Source of the DNA: Owenia fusiformis
Taxonomy: Eukaryota; Annelida; Polychaeta; Sabellida; Oweniidae
Assembly (NCBI GenBank): GCA_903813345.2
Contig: CAIIXF020000569.1
Location: 1 to 62,000 of the forward strand
Length of the DNA: 62,000 nucleotides
Reading direction: 5' to 3'
Shown piece by piece: positions 1 to 10,636 of this stretch (positions are counted from its first letter, which is position 1; the number at the start of each line of letters is the position of its first letter). Under the pieces are notes generated by a model that searched no databases, was not told where the DNA came from, and saw nothing but the letters and a program-made list of their open reading frames with translations. A program made the position numbers and the translations under genes.

Positions 1-1266
1 TTGGTGACAAAAATTATAAGGTAAAAATGGCGAGTGTTAAATTCTTAATTATTTTGCTTGGATGTCTTTCAATAAAGATTTGCAACCAAATTAAACTATA
101 GTATTTATGGCATACGGATAAAGCTCAGATTAGTTTGGGAAACGTGGTTCAATGAGTATTAGACAAGACTCATTTCAGAAAGACAATTAAAATGATTTGT
201 GATTATTTTCAGACAAAAGAGGCAAAATTGGTAACACAAAATATTTCGTTTGTTAGTAATGTTTGAAGTTTATCCTGTAAAAATGTCATTAACCATTATG
301 TCAATTTATTTTTGAAAAACGAAAAACCTTTTAAATCCAAGTTAAGGAAGGCGTACTCGATAGCCCTTTCGGAACTAAGAAGATTGGCTCCAAGGATGCC
401 AACTCGATATTGACCTTGATCTATTACAACACTGATCATTTCTTATTTTCTGCCATTATAGTTGCAACATACTATTTTATGAACAGCAATCAAAAACATT
501 GGAGCAAATATCTTGATCACTTCTTCAATTTCTGTTTGGAAGTACGACCAAATCTTGTGACAAAATATTTGTAATCACTACATGCTTACATGGCACCTTG
601 GAATAATAAGGCTAGGTCACTATAGGACACTATATATGGCAGAATATAGAAATGGAACTCTGGGAACCCTCCGCATTACCATACTTATACGTGATTGGCT
701 AGATGACCTATCAGTAGCATTTGATTGGACTGACAGGTCAATTCAAAACAACACATCTCACTACATAAAACAATAATTATACTTTAGCATTTGCAGCCAT
801 GTTTCGTTTATGTTGATAAAACTTTTAGCGCTTTAAAGATAAGCAAACATAGTACCATTATCTCAACATGTTTTTCCTACAAATTATTCAGACACTAATT
901 CAAATATTCAACACTGCCTTGAAGGAAGTTATGAATGTCCCGTAAACCTTTAAAAATCAGTATACGTACATGGAGACATGGAGAAGCTATGAGGAAATGA
1001 AGCTAATTTGAAAAACCATCTCGATATTGTTAAGCTGTTGTGTTATCATTGGATTATATGCATAAATCTGACCCGTAGTCCTAGTTAGATTCCATGTTAC
1101 TGCACTCTTTAAACTAGTGACCCAGACAGTAACGAAATGTCGGAACCTCGAAGTTACGATTTTTATCACTAACGTGTATCATCTTAATTGATTCTGAAAT
1201 TAAGCGAGCGGCTAACTGATCGATCTCTGTTCATCCAATTCCGCTGCCTAAATTTCTCACCACTCC
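1..1266. other. Unique left flank, no gene recognised
   Basis: AT-rich sequence with none of the repeat motifs that fill the rest of the window: no AGGTCA clusters, no AGACTCCAG hairpin and no GCCTTTTGCCGTCAG. The longest open frames are about 60 codons (for example 582-776 on the plus strand). They have no recognisable domain, no neighbouring exon-like frame and no composition that would support coding. I see no tRNA or rRNA. The repeat array begins abruptly at the TTATTAGACTCC at about 1267, so this is probably the host sequence into which the array was built, or an intron or intergenic segment. Confidence 0.6.
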
Positions 1267-1371
1267 TTATTAGACTCCAGATTGAAAATCTGGAGTCTAT
1301 TGTTTTTGCCAGTATTCTTTTTATTAGACTCCAGATGTCAATCTGGAGTCTATTGTTTTTGCCAGTATTCT
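1267..1371 (+). repeat. Head-hairpin modules, two tandem copies (unit 1)
   Basis: The first copy (1271-1299) is a perfect 13-bp stem with loop GAA. The second (1325-1352) has a 12-bp stem with loop GTCA. Each is followed by a short tail TTGTTTTTGCCAGTATTCTT and then TTATT or TTC repeats. The left arm AGACTCCAGAT is the exact inverse of the motif found just upstream of every unit's 3' hairpin. It therefore doubles as a candidate 5' subterminal inverted repeat. Confidence 0.7.
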
Positions 1372-3141
1372 TCTTCTTCTTCTTCTTATTATTTTTCTTT
1401 AAGAGTTTTTTCAATAACTATAAGGTATCCAGTAAAGACCATTATACAGTTCATTTAGGTTCAGTATCTAGTTGGTGGGAAATTGGGTCAAATTTTTATC
1501 TAGGTCAAAGGTCAAGAACTAGGTCAAATCCAGTACTTTGTCACTTTTTTCGATTTTCTCGGTCGTCCTTCAATATTTTTGATCCCGGTTTTTTCATTGT
1601 GTTCCTTATGAAAAAGTAGAAAATCTAGGGTCGATTTAGTTTTTTGGTATCTCAAACCAATTTCGAGATATCAGTGTCCGAAAACGAGGTCCAAAAAAAA
1701 GTTCTCCGAATCCAATGTCCAGGATATCAGTCTTATAGGAGATTTTCTCAGGATTCCGAATCTGAAAACCAAATTTCGATTTGACTTCCGGTTCAGAAGT
1801 TATGGCGTTTTGAAAATTCAAAAATCGCTAAATTTGGTACCCCATGTTAATTCAATGGGAAAAAATATTTTTTTGAAGTGTAAAATACGAGATACAGACT
1901 AAGCACAGCTAAACATAATGGAAGCCCATAAATGAAAGGGACCTCAAAACCTTCTTTTCATAAAAATTTGGACACCTAAATGCCTAGGTCAAAATCTAGG
2001 TCAAATTCAAAGTTTTTCCTTATTTTTGAGATTCTGACACTACAGATTAATTATATTCTACAAAATTTTGTATACATGTAGCCAAGAGTGTGCTAATAGT
2101 GTTAGCCTTTTGCCGTCAGAAAGTATTTTGCCCCACTTTTGAAATATGGTGTCCGAAAAGTAGGTCAAAATAAAAAATTCTCCAAATTTAACGTTTGAGT
2201 TATGAATTAAGTATAGAATTTTCTCAGAAATCCGAATCTGCAAATCAAATTTCGATCCGACTTCCAGTTCGGAAGTTATGACATTTTGAAAGCTCAAAAA
2301 TCGCTAAATTTGGTGCCCCATGTTATGTCAATGGGAAAAAAGATTTTTTTGAATTGTAAAATTTGAGATATAGACTAAGTACAGCTTAAAATAATGAAAG
2401 CCTATGAAAGAAAGGGACCTCGAAGGCTACCTAACTTCAAAATTTGGACACCAAAATCCCCAGGTCAAAATCTAGGTCAAATTCATAGTTTTTCCTTATT
2501 TTTGCGATTCTGACACTATGTTTAAATGATTTGCTTCAAAATTTGGTATACAGGTAGGAAAAAGTGTGCTAATAGTGTTAGCCTTTTGCCGTCAGAAAGT
2601 ATTTCTACCCACTTTTGAGATATGGTGTCCGAAAAGTAGGTCAAAATAAAAAGTTCTCTAAATTTAGCATATGAGTTATGAATTAAGGGTAGAATTTTCT
2701 CAGGAATCCGAGTCTGCAAACCAAATTTCGATCCGACATCCGATTCGAAAGTTATGACGTTTTGAAATTTCGAGAAAAATCGATCTGATGGTATCCTGAT
2801 AGAAAGTCAAGAGTAGAGAAGAAAATATTGAAAAATGCATCCATCCTTCCTTTGTGATCCTATTGTATCCTTCTTATCTACCTTTCCTTCATATCCTCTC
2901 ATTCCTATCCTTCCTATTCTATTCCTTCTTCATATTCTATTCTATCATTCTTTCCTATTCTATCCTATCGTTCCTTCCTATTCTAGCCTATCCTTCCTTC
3001 CTTTTTCATCCATCCATCCATCCATCTTTTTCTGGATGACTCAGCTTATTTTGGATGACTCGGCTTATTCTGGATGACTCGGCCAAAAAAAGTCTAGATC
3101 TGGAGTCTGAAATTGAACTTCGTTCAATTTCCAAAGTCTAG
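1267..3141 (+). mobile_element. Array unit 1, subfamily A (HINE-like), reference architecture
   Basis: First unit of the head-to-tail array. Two AGACTCCAG hairpins (1271-1299, 1325-1352) and a TTC/TTATT tract are followed by the head and a DR1-type AGGTCAAAGGTCA at 1502-1514. Two internal modules follow, marked by GCCTTTTGCCGTCAG near 2085 and 2578, then a CCTAT/ATCC tract at about 2838-3030. Three TTCTGGATGACTCRGC copies come next (cores 3036-3045, 3055-3064, 3074-3083). The end carries the 11-bp ATCTGGAGTCT (3098-3108), which is the inverse of the head-hairpin arm AGACTCCAGAT, a 9-bp-stem hairpin (3110-3118 / 3122-3130), and CTAG at 3138-3141 followed by TTATT. Known Helentron-associated elements have short subterminal inverted repeats, a microsatellite core, a 3' hairpin and a T-T insertion site. 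Assigning this unit to that class is inference; the repeat unit itself is directly visible. No transposase is encoded. Confidence 0.6.
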
Positions 3142-3310
3142 TTATTAGACTCCAGATGAAATCTGGAGTCTATTGTTTTCGTCAGTTTTCTTATTCTTCT
3201 TCTTCTTATTATTAGACTCCAGATGAAATCTGGAGTCTATTGTTTTCGTCAGTTTTCTTATTAGACTCCAGATGTCAATCTGGAGTCTATTGTTTTTGCC
3301 AGTATTCTTC
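3142..3310 (+). repeat. Head-hairpin modules, three copies (unit 2)
   Basis: Perfect inverted repeats at 3146-3172 and 3213-3239 (12-bp stem, loop GAA) and 3262-3289 (12-bp stem, loop GTCA). The first two share the tail TTGTTTTCGTCAGTTTTCTT and the third has the GCCAGTATTC tail. Loop type and tail type thus travel together. TTATT/TTC microsatellite separates the copies. Confidence 0.7.
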
Positions 3311-4738
3311 TTCTTCTTATTATTATTATTATTATTTTTCTTTAAGAGTTTTTTCACTAACTATAAGGTATCCAGTAAAGATCATAATACAGTTTATTTA
3401 GGTTCAGTATCTAGTTGGTGGGAAATTGGGTCAAATTTTTATCTAGGTCAAAGGTCAAGAACTAGGTCAAATCCAGTACTTTGTCACTTTTTTCGATTTT
3501 CTCGGTCGTCCTTCAATATTTTTGATCCGGGGTTTAGTCATTGTGTTCCTTATAAAAAAGTAGAAAAGCTAGGGTCGATTTAGTTTTTTGATATCTCAAA
3601 CCGATTTTGAGATATCAGTGTCCGAAAACGAGGTCCAAAAAAAAGTTCTCCGAATCAAATGTCGAGGATAGTAGTCTTATAGTGAATTTTCTCAGGATTC
3701 CGAATCTGAAATCCAAATTCGAATCAGACTTCCGGTTCGGAAGTTATGGCGTTTTGAAAGCTTAAAAATCGCTAAATTTGGTGCCCATGTTAAGTCAATG
3801 GGAAAAAAGATTTTTTTGAAGTGAAAAATACGAAATATAGACTGAGTTCAGCTTCATATAATCAAAGCCTTTTAAAGAAGGGGACCTCAAAAGCCACATA
3901 GCTTCAAAATTTGGACACCAAAATGCCTAGGTCAAAATCTAGGTCAAATTCAAAGTTTTTTCTTATTTTTGCGATTCTGACACTACACTTTAATTATATT
4001 CTTCGAAATTGTGTATACATGTAGCCAAGAGTGTGCTAATAGCGTTAGCCTTTTGCCGTCAGAAAGTATTTTGACCCACTTTTGAGATATGGTGTCCGAA
4101 AAGTAGGTCAAAATAAAAAGTTCTCAAAGTTTAACGTTTGAGTTATGAATTAAAAAAAGAATTTTCTCAGAAATCCGAATCTGCAAACCAAATTTCGATC
4201 CGACTTCCGGTTCAGAAGTTATGGCGTGTCCAAAAAGTAGGTCAAAATAAAAATTCGCCAAATTTAACGTATGAGTTATGAATTAGGGGTAGAATTTTGT
4301 CAGGAATCTGAATCTTTAAATTAAATTTAGATCTGACGTCCGGTTCGGAAGTTATGGCGTTTTAAAATTTCGGAAAATCGATCTGATGGTATCCTGATAG
4401 AAAGTCAAGAGTAGAGAAGAAAATATTGAAAAATTCATCCATCCTTCCTATCTGATCCTTTCCTATCCTTCCTATCTATCCTTCCTTCGTATCCTTTCCT
4501 TCCTATCCTCTCCTATCATATCCTTTCTTCCTATTTTGTTCTATCCTATCCTTCTTTCTTATTCTATCCTATCGTTCCTTCCCATTCTATCCTATCCTAC
4601 CTTCTTATTTTATCCATCCATCTTATTCTGGATGACTCAGCTTATTCTGGATGACTCGGCTTATTTTAGATGACTGGGCTTAAAAAAAGTCTAGATCTGG
4701 AGTCTGAAATTGAACTTCGTTCAATTTCCAAAGTCTAG
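3142..4738 (+). mobile_element. Array unit 2, subfamily A
   Basis: Starts immediately after the CTAG of unit 1 with three head hairpins. The DR1 motif is at 3445-3457. There is one full internal module (GCCTTTTGCCGTCAG near 4045), followed by an extra solo copy of the GTCCAAAAAGTAGGTCA submodule at about 4226-4360. The CCTAT tract is at about 4434-4622. The third GGATGACT copy has drifted to ATGACTGGGC. The 3' hairpin arms are 4707-4715 and 4719-4727, and CTAG ends at 4738. The small open frames inside are incidental translations of the repeat. Confidence 0.6.
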
Positions 4739-4754
4739 TTATTCTTTTTCTTCT

Positions 4755-4912
4755 TATTCTTATTAGACTCCAGATTGAAAATCTGGAGTCTATTGTTTTT
4801 GCCAGTATTCTTTATTAGACTCCAGATTTCATCTGGAGTCTATTGCTTTTGCCAGTTTTCTTATTAGACTCCAGATGAAATCTGGAGTCTATTGTTTTCG
4901 TCAGTTTTCTTA
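4755..4912 (+). repeat. Head-hairpin modules, three copies (unit 3)
   Basis: Inverted repeats at 4764-4792 (13-bp stem), 4816-4842 and 4865-4891 (12-bp stems). The middle copy has loop TTC, which is the reverse complement of the usual GAA. This suggests that the loop-stem segment has flipped orientation by hairpin resolution while the tail stayed in place. Confidence 0.65.
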
Positions 4913-5037
4913 TTCTTATTCTTATTATTATTCTAAACCAGTTTTCTCAATAACCATAAGGTTTTTAGTAAAGTCAGTCATTTGGTCAATTTAGGTCCAG
5001 AATCTAGTTCCTCGGAAATTGGGTCAAATTTTTATCT

Positions 5038-5050
5038 AGGTCAAAGGTCA
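5038..5050 (+). promoter_or_regulatory. DR1-type nuclear-receptor motif AGGTCAAAGGTCA (example)
   Basis: Two AGGTCA half-sites in direct repeat with a one-base spacer, the consensus geometry for RXR heterodimers and HNF4/COUP-TF-type receptors. A third AGGTCA follows 7 bp later. The same motif occupies the same place in most long units (for example 1502-1514, 3445-3457, 6502-6514, 8081-8093, 10759-10771). Units 7, 11, 20 and 22 end it with AGGTCG. The sequence match is direct; function is unproven. Confidence 0.5.
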
Positions 5051-5320
5051 AGAACTAGGTCAAATCCAGTACTTTGTCACTTTTTTCGATTTTCTCGGTC
5101 GTCCTTCAATATTTTCTATCCGGGTTTTTTTCATTGTGTTCCTTATAAAAAAGTAGGAAACCTAGGGTCGATTTAGTTTTTTGATATCTCAAACCGATTT
5201 CGAGAAATCAGTGTCCGAAAACGAGGTCCAAAAAAAAGTTCTCCGAATCAAATGTCCAGGATATTAGTCTTATAGGAAATTTTCTCAGGATTCAGAATCT
5301 GAAAACGAAATTTGGATCTG

Positions 5321-5337
5321 ACTTCCGGTTCGGAAGT
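5321..5337 (+). promoter_or_regulatory. ACTTCCGGTTCGGAAGT palindrome with ETS core (example)
   Basis: A perfect 7-bp stem with loop GTT. Its left arm plus loop is the reverse complement of ACCGGAAGT, the ETS-family consensus. It recurs, sometimes with one arm altered, in nearly every internal submodule of the window. Confidence 0.4.
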
Positions 5338-6327
5338 TATGGCGTTTTGAAAACTCAAAAATCGCTAAATTTGGTGCCCATGTTAAGTCAATGGGAAAAA
5401 ATATTTTTTTGAAGTGAAAAATACGGAATATAGACTGAGTTCAGCTTCATATAATCAAAGCCTTTAAAAGAAGGGGACCTCAAAAGCCTACTTGCTTCAC
5501 AATTTGGACACCGAAATGCCTAGGTCAAAATCTAGGTCAAATTCATAGGTTTTCCTTATTTTTTCGATTCTGACACTACACTTTAATTATATTCTTCGAA
5601 ATTGTGTATACATGTAGCCAAGAATATGCTAATAGTGTTAGCCTTTTGCCGTCAGAAAGTATTTTGACCCACTTTTGAGATATGGTGTCCGAAAAGTAGG
5701 TCAAAATAAAAAGTTCTCCAAATTTGACGTCTGAGTTATGAATTAAGTATAGAATTTTTTCAGGAATCCGAATCTGCAAACCAAATTTCGATCCGACTTC
5801 CGGTTCGGAAGTTATGGCGTGTCCGAAAAGTAGGTCAAAATAAAAAATCTCCATATTTAACGTATGCGTTATGAATTAGGGGTAGAATTTTGTCAGGAAT
5901 CCGAATCTGCAAACCAAATTTCGATCCGACTTCCGGTTCGGAAGTGATAGCGTTTTGAAATTTCGAGAAAAATCGATCTGATGGTATCCTGATAGAAAGT
6001 CAAGAGTAGAGAAGAAAATATTGAAAAATTCATCCATCCTTCCTATCTCATCCTACCCTATCCTTTCTATCTATCCTTCCTTCATATCTTTTCCTTCCTA
6101 TCCTATCCTATCCTTTCTTCCTATTCTATTCTATCCTATCCTTCTTTCTTATTCTATCCTATCGTTCTTTCCTATTCTATCCTATCCTACCTTCCTATTT
6201 TATTTATCCATCTCTTTCTAGATGATTCAGCTAATTCTGGATGACTCGGCTTATTCTGGATGACTCGGCTAAAAAAAGTCTAGATCTGGAGTCTGAAATT
6301 GAACTTCGTTCAATTTCCAAAATCTAG

Positions 6328-6387
6328 TTATTATTAGACTCCAGATTGAAAATCTGGAGTCTATTGCTTTTGCCAGTTTTCTTATTA
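6328..6387 (+). repeat. Head-hairpin module, one copy (unit 4)
   Basis: A 13-bp stem at 6335-6363 with loop GAA and tail TTGCTTTTGCCAGTTTTCTT, placed between the TTATTATT that follows the previous CTAG and the TTATTATTATTC that opens the unit body. Confidence 0.7.
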
Positions 6388-7954
6388 TTATTCTTTCTTT
6401 CCGCGTTTTCTCAGCAACTAGAGGGACTTTCTGAAATCTGCTTACATAGTTAAAAAGGTAATGAGACCTAGTTTCCCGGAAATTAGGTCAAATTTTTATC
6501 TAGGTCAAAGGTCAAAATCTAGGTCAAATTATCATTTTGTGAATTATCTTTGTCATTTTTCAATATTTTTTCAAAATTTTTTTTTTAACGTGTAGCCAAG
6601 AAAAAGACGATTCGACAGTGAGGTATCAGTTTTTTGATTACTTCTACCGATTTTGAGATATTGCGTCCGGAAAGTAGGTCAAACGAAAAAGTTCTCCAAA
6701 TTCAACGTATGAGTCATGAAATAAGTGTAAAATTTCCTCAGGAATCCAAATCTGCAAACCAAATTTTGATCCGACTTCCGGTTCGGAAGCTATAGCGTTT
6801 TGAAATCGCTAAATTTGGTGCCCATGTTAAGCCAATGGGAAAAAAGACTTTTTCGAAGTGTAAAATACAAGATATAGACTGAGCACAGCTTAACATAATG
6901 AATGCCTATAAAAGAAGGGGACCTCAAAAGCTACCTAGCTTCAAAGTTTGGACACCAAAATGCCTAGGTCAAAATCTAGGTCAAATTCATAGTTTTTCCT
7001 TATTTTTACGATTCTGACACTACACTTTAATAATTTGCTTCAAAATTTTGTATACAGGTAGCAAAGAGTGTACTAATAGTGTTAGCTTTTTGCCGTCAGA
7101 AAGTATTTTGACCCACTTTTGAGATATGGTGTCCGAAAAGTAGGTCAAAATAAAAATTTCTCATAATTTAACATATGAGCTATGAGTTTAGGGTAGAATT
7201 TTCTCAGGAATCCGAATCTGCAAACCAAATTTCAATCCGACTTTTCGTTGGGAAGTTATGGCGTTTTGAAAGCTCAAAAATCGCTAATTTTGGTGCCCCA
7301 TGTTATGTCAATGAGAAAAAAGATTTTTTTGAAGTGTAAAATACCAGATAAAGACTGAGTACAGCTTAAGATTCTGAAAGTCTATAAAAGAAGGGGACCT
7401 GGAAGGCTATCTAGCTTTAAAATTTGGACACCAAAATCCCTAGGTCAAAATCTAGGTCAAATACATAGTTTTTCCTTATTTTTGCGATTCTGGCACTACA
7501 CTTTTAGGATTTGCTTCAAAATTTTGTATACAGGTAGCAAAGAGTGGGCTAGTAGTGTTAGCCTTTTGCCGTCAGAGAGTATTTTGACCCACTTTTGAGA
7601 TATGGTGTCCGAAAAGTAGGTCAAAATAAAAAATTCTCCAAATTTTACATATGAGTTATGAATTAAGGGTAGAATTTTCTCAGGAGTCCGAATCTTTAAA
7701 CCAAATTTCAATCTAACTTCTGGTTAGATAGTTATAGCGGTTTGAAGTCTCGAAAAGTCGATATGATGATATCCCCATGTTAAGCCAATGGAGTCGAAGA
7801 TAAAAAATTGAGAGTTGTCTAAATGTCTAAATTCTAGCTGACTCGATCAGCTTATTCTGGATGACTCAGCTTACAAGTATTCTGGATGACTCAGCTTAAA
7901 AAAAAGTATTAAATCTGGAGTCTTAAATTGAACTTGTTCAATTTACATGTCTAG
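6328..7954 (+). mobile_element. Array unit 4, subfamily B
   Basis: One head hairpin (6335-6363), then a different head, TTTCCGCGTTTTCTCAGCAACTAGAG, and DR1 at 6502-6514. Two internal modules follow (near 7083 and 7559). No CCTAT tract is present. The slot instead reads GTCTAAATGTCTAAATTCTAG and then GATGACTCAGC repeats. The terminal hairpin has a TT loop and the end is TTTACATGTCTAG (CTAG 7951-7954). Unit 17, on the far side of the satellite, is nearly the same sequence. Confidence 0.6.
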
Positions 7955-10636
7955 TTATTATTATTATTTTTCTTTCTTTCCGCGTTTTCTCAGCAACTAG
8001 AGGGACTTTCTAAAATCTGCTAACATAGTCAACTAGGTAATGAGTTCTAGTTTCTGGGAAATTAGGTCAAATGTTTATCTAGGTCAAAGGTCAAGAACTA
8101 GGTCAAATCGTCTCTTTTTGCTATTTCACAAGTTTTCTCAGTCGTCCTTTGGTATTTTCGCTCCGGGTTTTTTTCATCATGTTCCTTAGAAAAAAAGCTA
8201 ATTCCGTAAGGCAAACCGTTTTTTGATTACTCTTACCGATTTTGAGATATGGCGTCCGAAAAGTAGGTCAGAACATAAAAAATTCTCCAAATTCAACGTG
8301 TGAATTATCAAATAAGTGTAGAATTATCTCAGGAATCCGAATCTGCAAACAAAATTTTGATCCGACTTCCGGTTCGGAAGTTATAGCGTTTTGAAATCTC
8401 AAAAATCGCTAAATTTGGTGCCCATGTTAAGTCAATGGGAAAAAAGGCTTTTTCGAAGTGTAAAATACAAGATATAGACTGAGTTCAGCTTAACATATTC
8501 AATGCCTATAAAAGAAGGGGACCTCAAAAGCTACATAGCTTCGAAATTTGGACACCAGAATGCCTAGGTCAAAATCTAGGTCAAATTCATAGTTTTTCCT
8601 TATTTTTACGATTCTGGCACTACACTTTTAGGATTTGCTTCAAAATTTTGTATACAGATAGCAAAGAGTGTGCTAATAGTGAGAGCCTTTTGCCGTCAGA
8701 AAGTATTTTGACCCACTTTTGAGATATGGTGTCCGTAAAGTAGGTCAAAATAAAAATTTCTCATAATTTAACTTATGAGTTATGAATTAAGGGTAGAATT
8801 TTCTCAGGAATCCGAATCTGCAAACCAAATTTCAATCCGACTTTTCGTTGGGAAGTTATGGCGTTTTGAAAGCTCAAAAATCGCTAATTTTGGTGCCCCA
8901 TGTTATGTCAATGAGAAAAAAGATTTTTTTGAAGTGTAAAATACCAGATAAAGACTGAGTACAGCTTAAGATTCTGAAAGTCTATAAAAGAAGGGGACCT
9001 CGAAGGCTAACTAGCTTTAAAATTTGGACACCAAAATCCCTAGGTCAAAATCTAGGTCAAATACATAGTTTTTCCTTATTTTTGCGATTCTGGCACTACA
9101 CTTTTAGGATTTGCTTCGAAATTTTGTATACAGGTAGCAAAGAGTGAGCTTATAGTGTTAGCCTTTTGCCGTCAGAGAGTATTTTGACCCACTTTTGAGA
9201 TATGGTGTCCGAAAAGTAGGTCAAAATAAAAAATTCTCCAAATTTTACGTATGAGTTATGAATTAAGAGTAGAATTTTCTCAGGAATCCGAATCTGCAAA
9301 CCAAATGTCGATCCGACTTCCAGTTCCAAAGTTATGGCGTGTCCTAAAAGTAGGTCAAAATAAAAATTCGCCAAATTTAACGTATGAGTTATGAATAAGG
9401 GGTAGAATTTTGTCAGGAATCCGAATCTTTAAATCAAATTTCGATCCGACTTCCGGTTTGAAAGTTATGGCGTTTTGAAATTTCGAGAAAAATCGATCTG
9501 ATGTTATCCTGGTAGAAAGTCAAGGAAAAAATATTTTTTTGAAGTGTAAAATACGAGATATAGATTGAGTACAGCTTAAGATAATGAATTCCTATAAAAG
9601 AAGGGGACCTCAAAAGCTACCTAGTTTCAATATTTGGACACCAAAATGCCTAGGTCAAAATCTAGGTCAAATTCATAGTTTTTCCTTATTTTTGCGATTC
9701 TGGCACTACACTTTTAGGATTTGCTTCAAATTTTGTATACAGGTAGCAAAGAGTGTGCTAATAGTGTTAGCCTTTTGCCGTCAGAGAGTATTTTGACCCA
9801 CTTTTGAGATATGGTGTCCGAAAAGTAGGTCAAAATAAAAGTTCTCCGAATTTAGCATATGAGTTATGAAATAAGGATAGAATTTTCTGAGGAATCTGAA
9901 TCTGCAAACCAAATTTCGATCCGACTTTCTGTTTTAAAGTTATAGCGTTTGAAAGCTCAAAAATTGCTAAATTTGGTGCCCCATGTTATGTCAATAGGGA
10001 AAAAGATTTTTTTGAAGTCTAAAATACCAGATATAGACTGAGTACAGCTTAACATTCTGAAAGCCTTTAAAAGAAGGGGACCTCGAAGGCTATCTAGCTT
10101 TAAAATTTGGACACCAAAATGCCAAGGTCAAAATCTAGGGCAAATTCATAATTTTCCTTATTTTTGCGATTCTGACATTACACTTTAATGATTTGCTTCG
10201 AAATTTTGTATACAGGTAGCAAAGAGTGTGCTTATAGTGATAGCCTTTTGCCGTCAGAAAGTATTTTGACCCACTTTTGAGATATGGTGTCCAAAAAGTA
10301 GGTCAAAATAAAAAAAATCTCCAAATTTAATGTATGAGTTATGAATTAAGGGTAGAATTTTCTCAGGAGTCCGAATCTTTAAACCAAAATACAATCTAAC
10401 TTCTGGTTAGATAGTTATAGCGGTTTGAAGTCTCGAAAAGTCGATATGATGATATCCCCATGTTAAGCCAATGGAGTCGAAGATAAAAAATGGAGAGTTG
10501 TCTAAATGTCTAAATTCTAGCTGACTCGATCAGCTTATTCTGGATGACTCAGCTTACACGTATTCTGGATGACTCAGCTTAAAAAAAGAATTAAATCTGG
10601 AGTCTTAAATTGAACTTGTTCAATTTACATGTCTAG
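7955..10636 (+). mobile_element. Array unit 5, subfamily B, expanded and internally recombined
   Basis: The longest unit in the window. It lacks a head hairpin: the TTATT spacer runs straight into the TTTCCGCG head. DR1 is at 8081-8093. Four internal modules are marked by the GCCGTCAG motif near 8690, 9168, 9778 and 10250, spaced about 480, 610 and 475 bp apart. A fragment of an A-type tail (ATCGATCTGATG, then AGAAAGTCAAG) sits at about 9490-9525. It is fused to mid-module sequence GGAAAAAATATT through a shared AGTCAA at 9518-9523, so this unit is a recombinant of two. The end is B type, with CTAG at 10633-10636. Confidence 0.6.

Larger units (their letters stand above)
4739..6327 (+). mobile_element. 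Array unit 3, subfamily A
   Basis: Three head hairpins, then the conserved TTTTCTCAATAACCATAAGG head and DR1 at 5038-5050. The ETS-like inverted repeat ACTTCCGGTTCGGAAGT (5321-5337) and the CCCAT / ATGGG inverted repeat (5377-5381 / 5391-5395) are both intact. One full internal module (GCCTTTTGCCGTCAG near 5640) and one solo submodule follow. The CCTAT tract is at about 6029-6218, and the unit closes with the 3' hairpin and CTAG at 6324-6327. Confidence 0.6.

Noticed and set aside
582-776. 64-codon open frame in the unique left flank
   Set aside because: Length expected by chance in this much sequence; no recognisable motif and no neighbouring exon-like frame.
2835-3077. Ser/Pro/Ile/Leu-rich open frames over the CCTAT tracts
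   Set aside because: Translation of a degenerate pentanucleotide repeat lacking stops; present in every A unit at different lengths and frames.
4982-5176. Recurrent ~64-codon plus-strand frame across unit heads (and the ~70-90-codon minus-strand frame in the modules)
   Set aside because: It appears conserved because the DNA repeats are similar. It opens without a conserved start context, translates the AGGTCA and TTTTTCATTG motifs, and is broken or shifted in other units. There is no recognisable domain.
6029-6218. Telomeric or H-DNA-forming polypyrimidine tract
   Set aside because: The CCTAT/CCTTC repeat is degenerate and interrupted by purines, so it is neither a telomere repeat nor a pure mirror-repeat tract.
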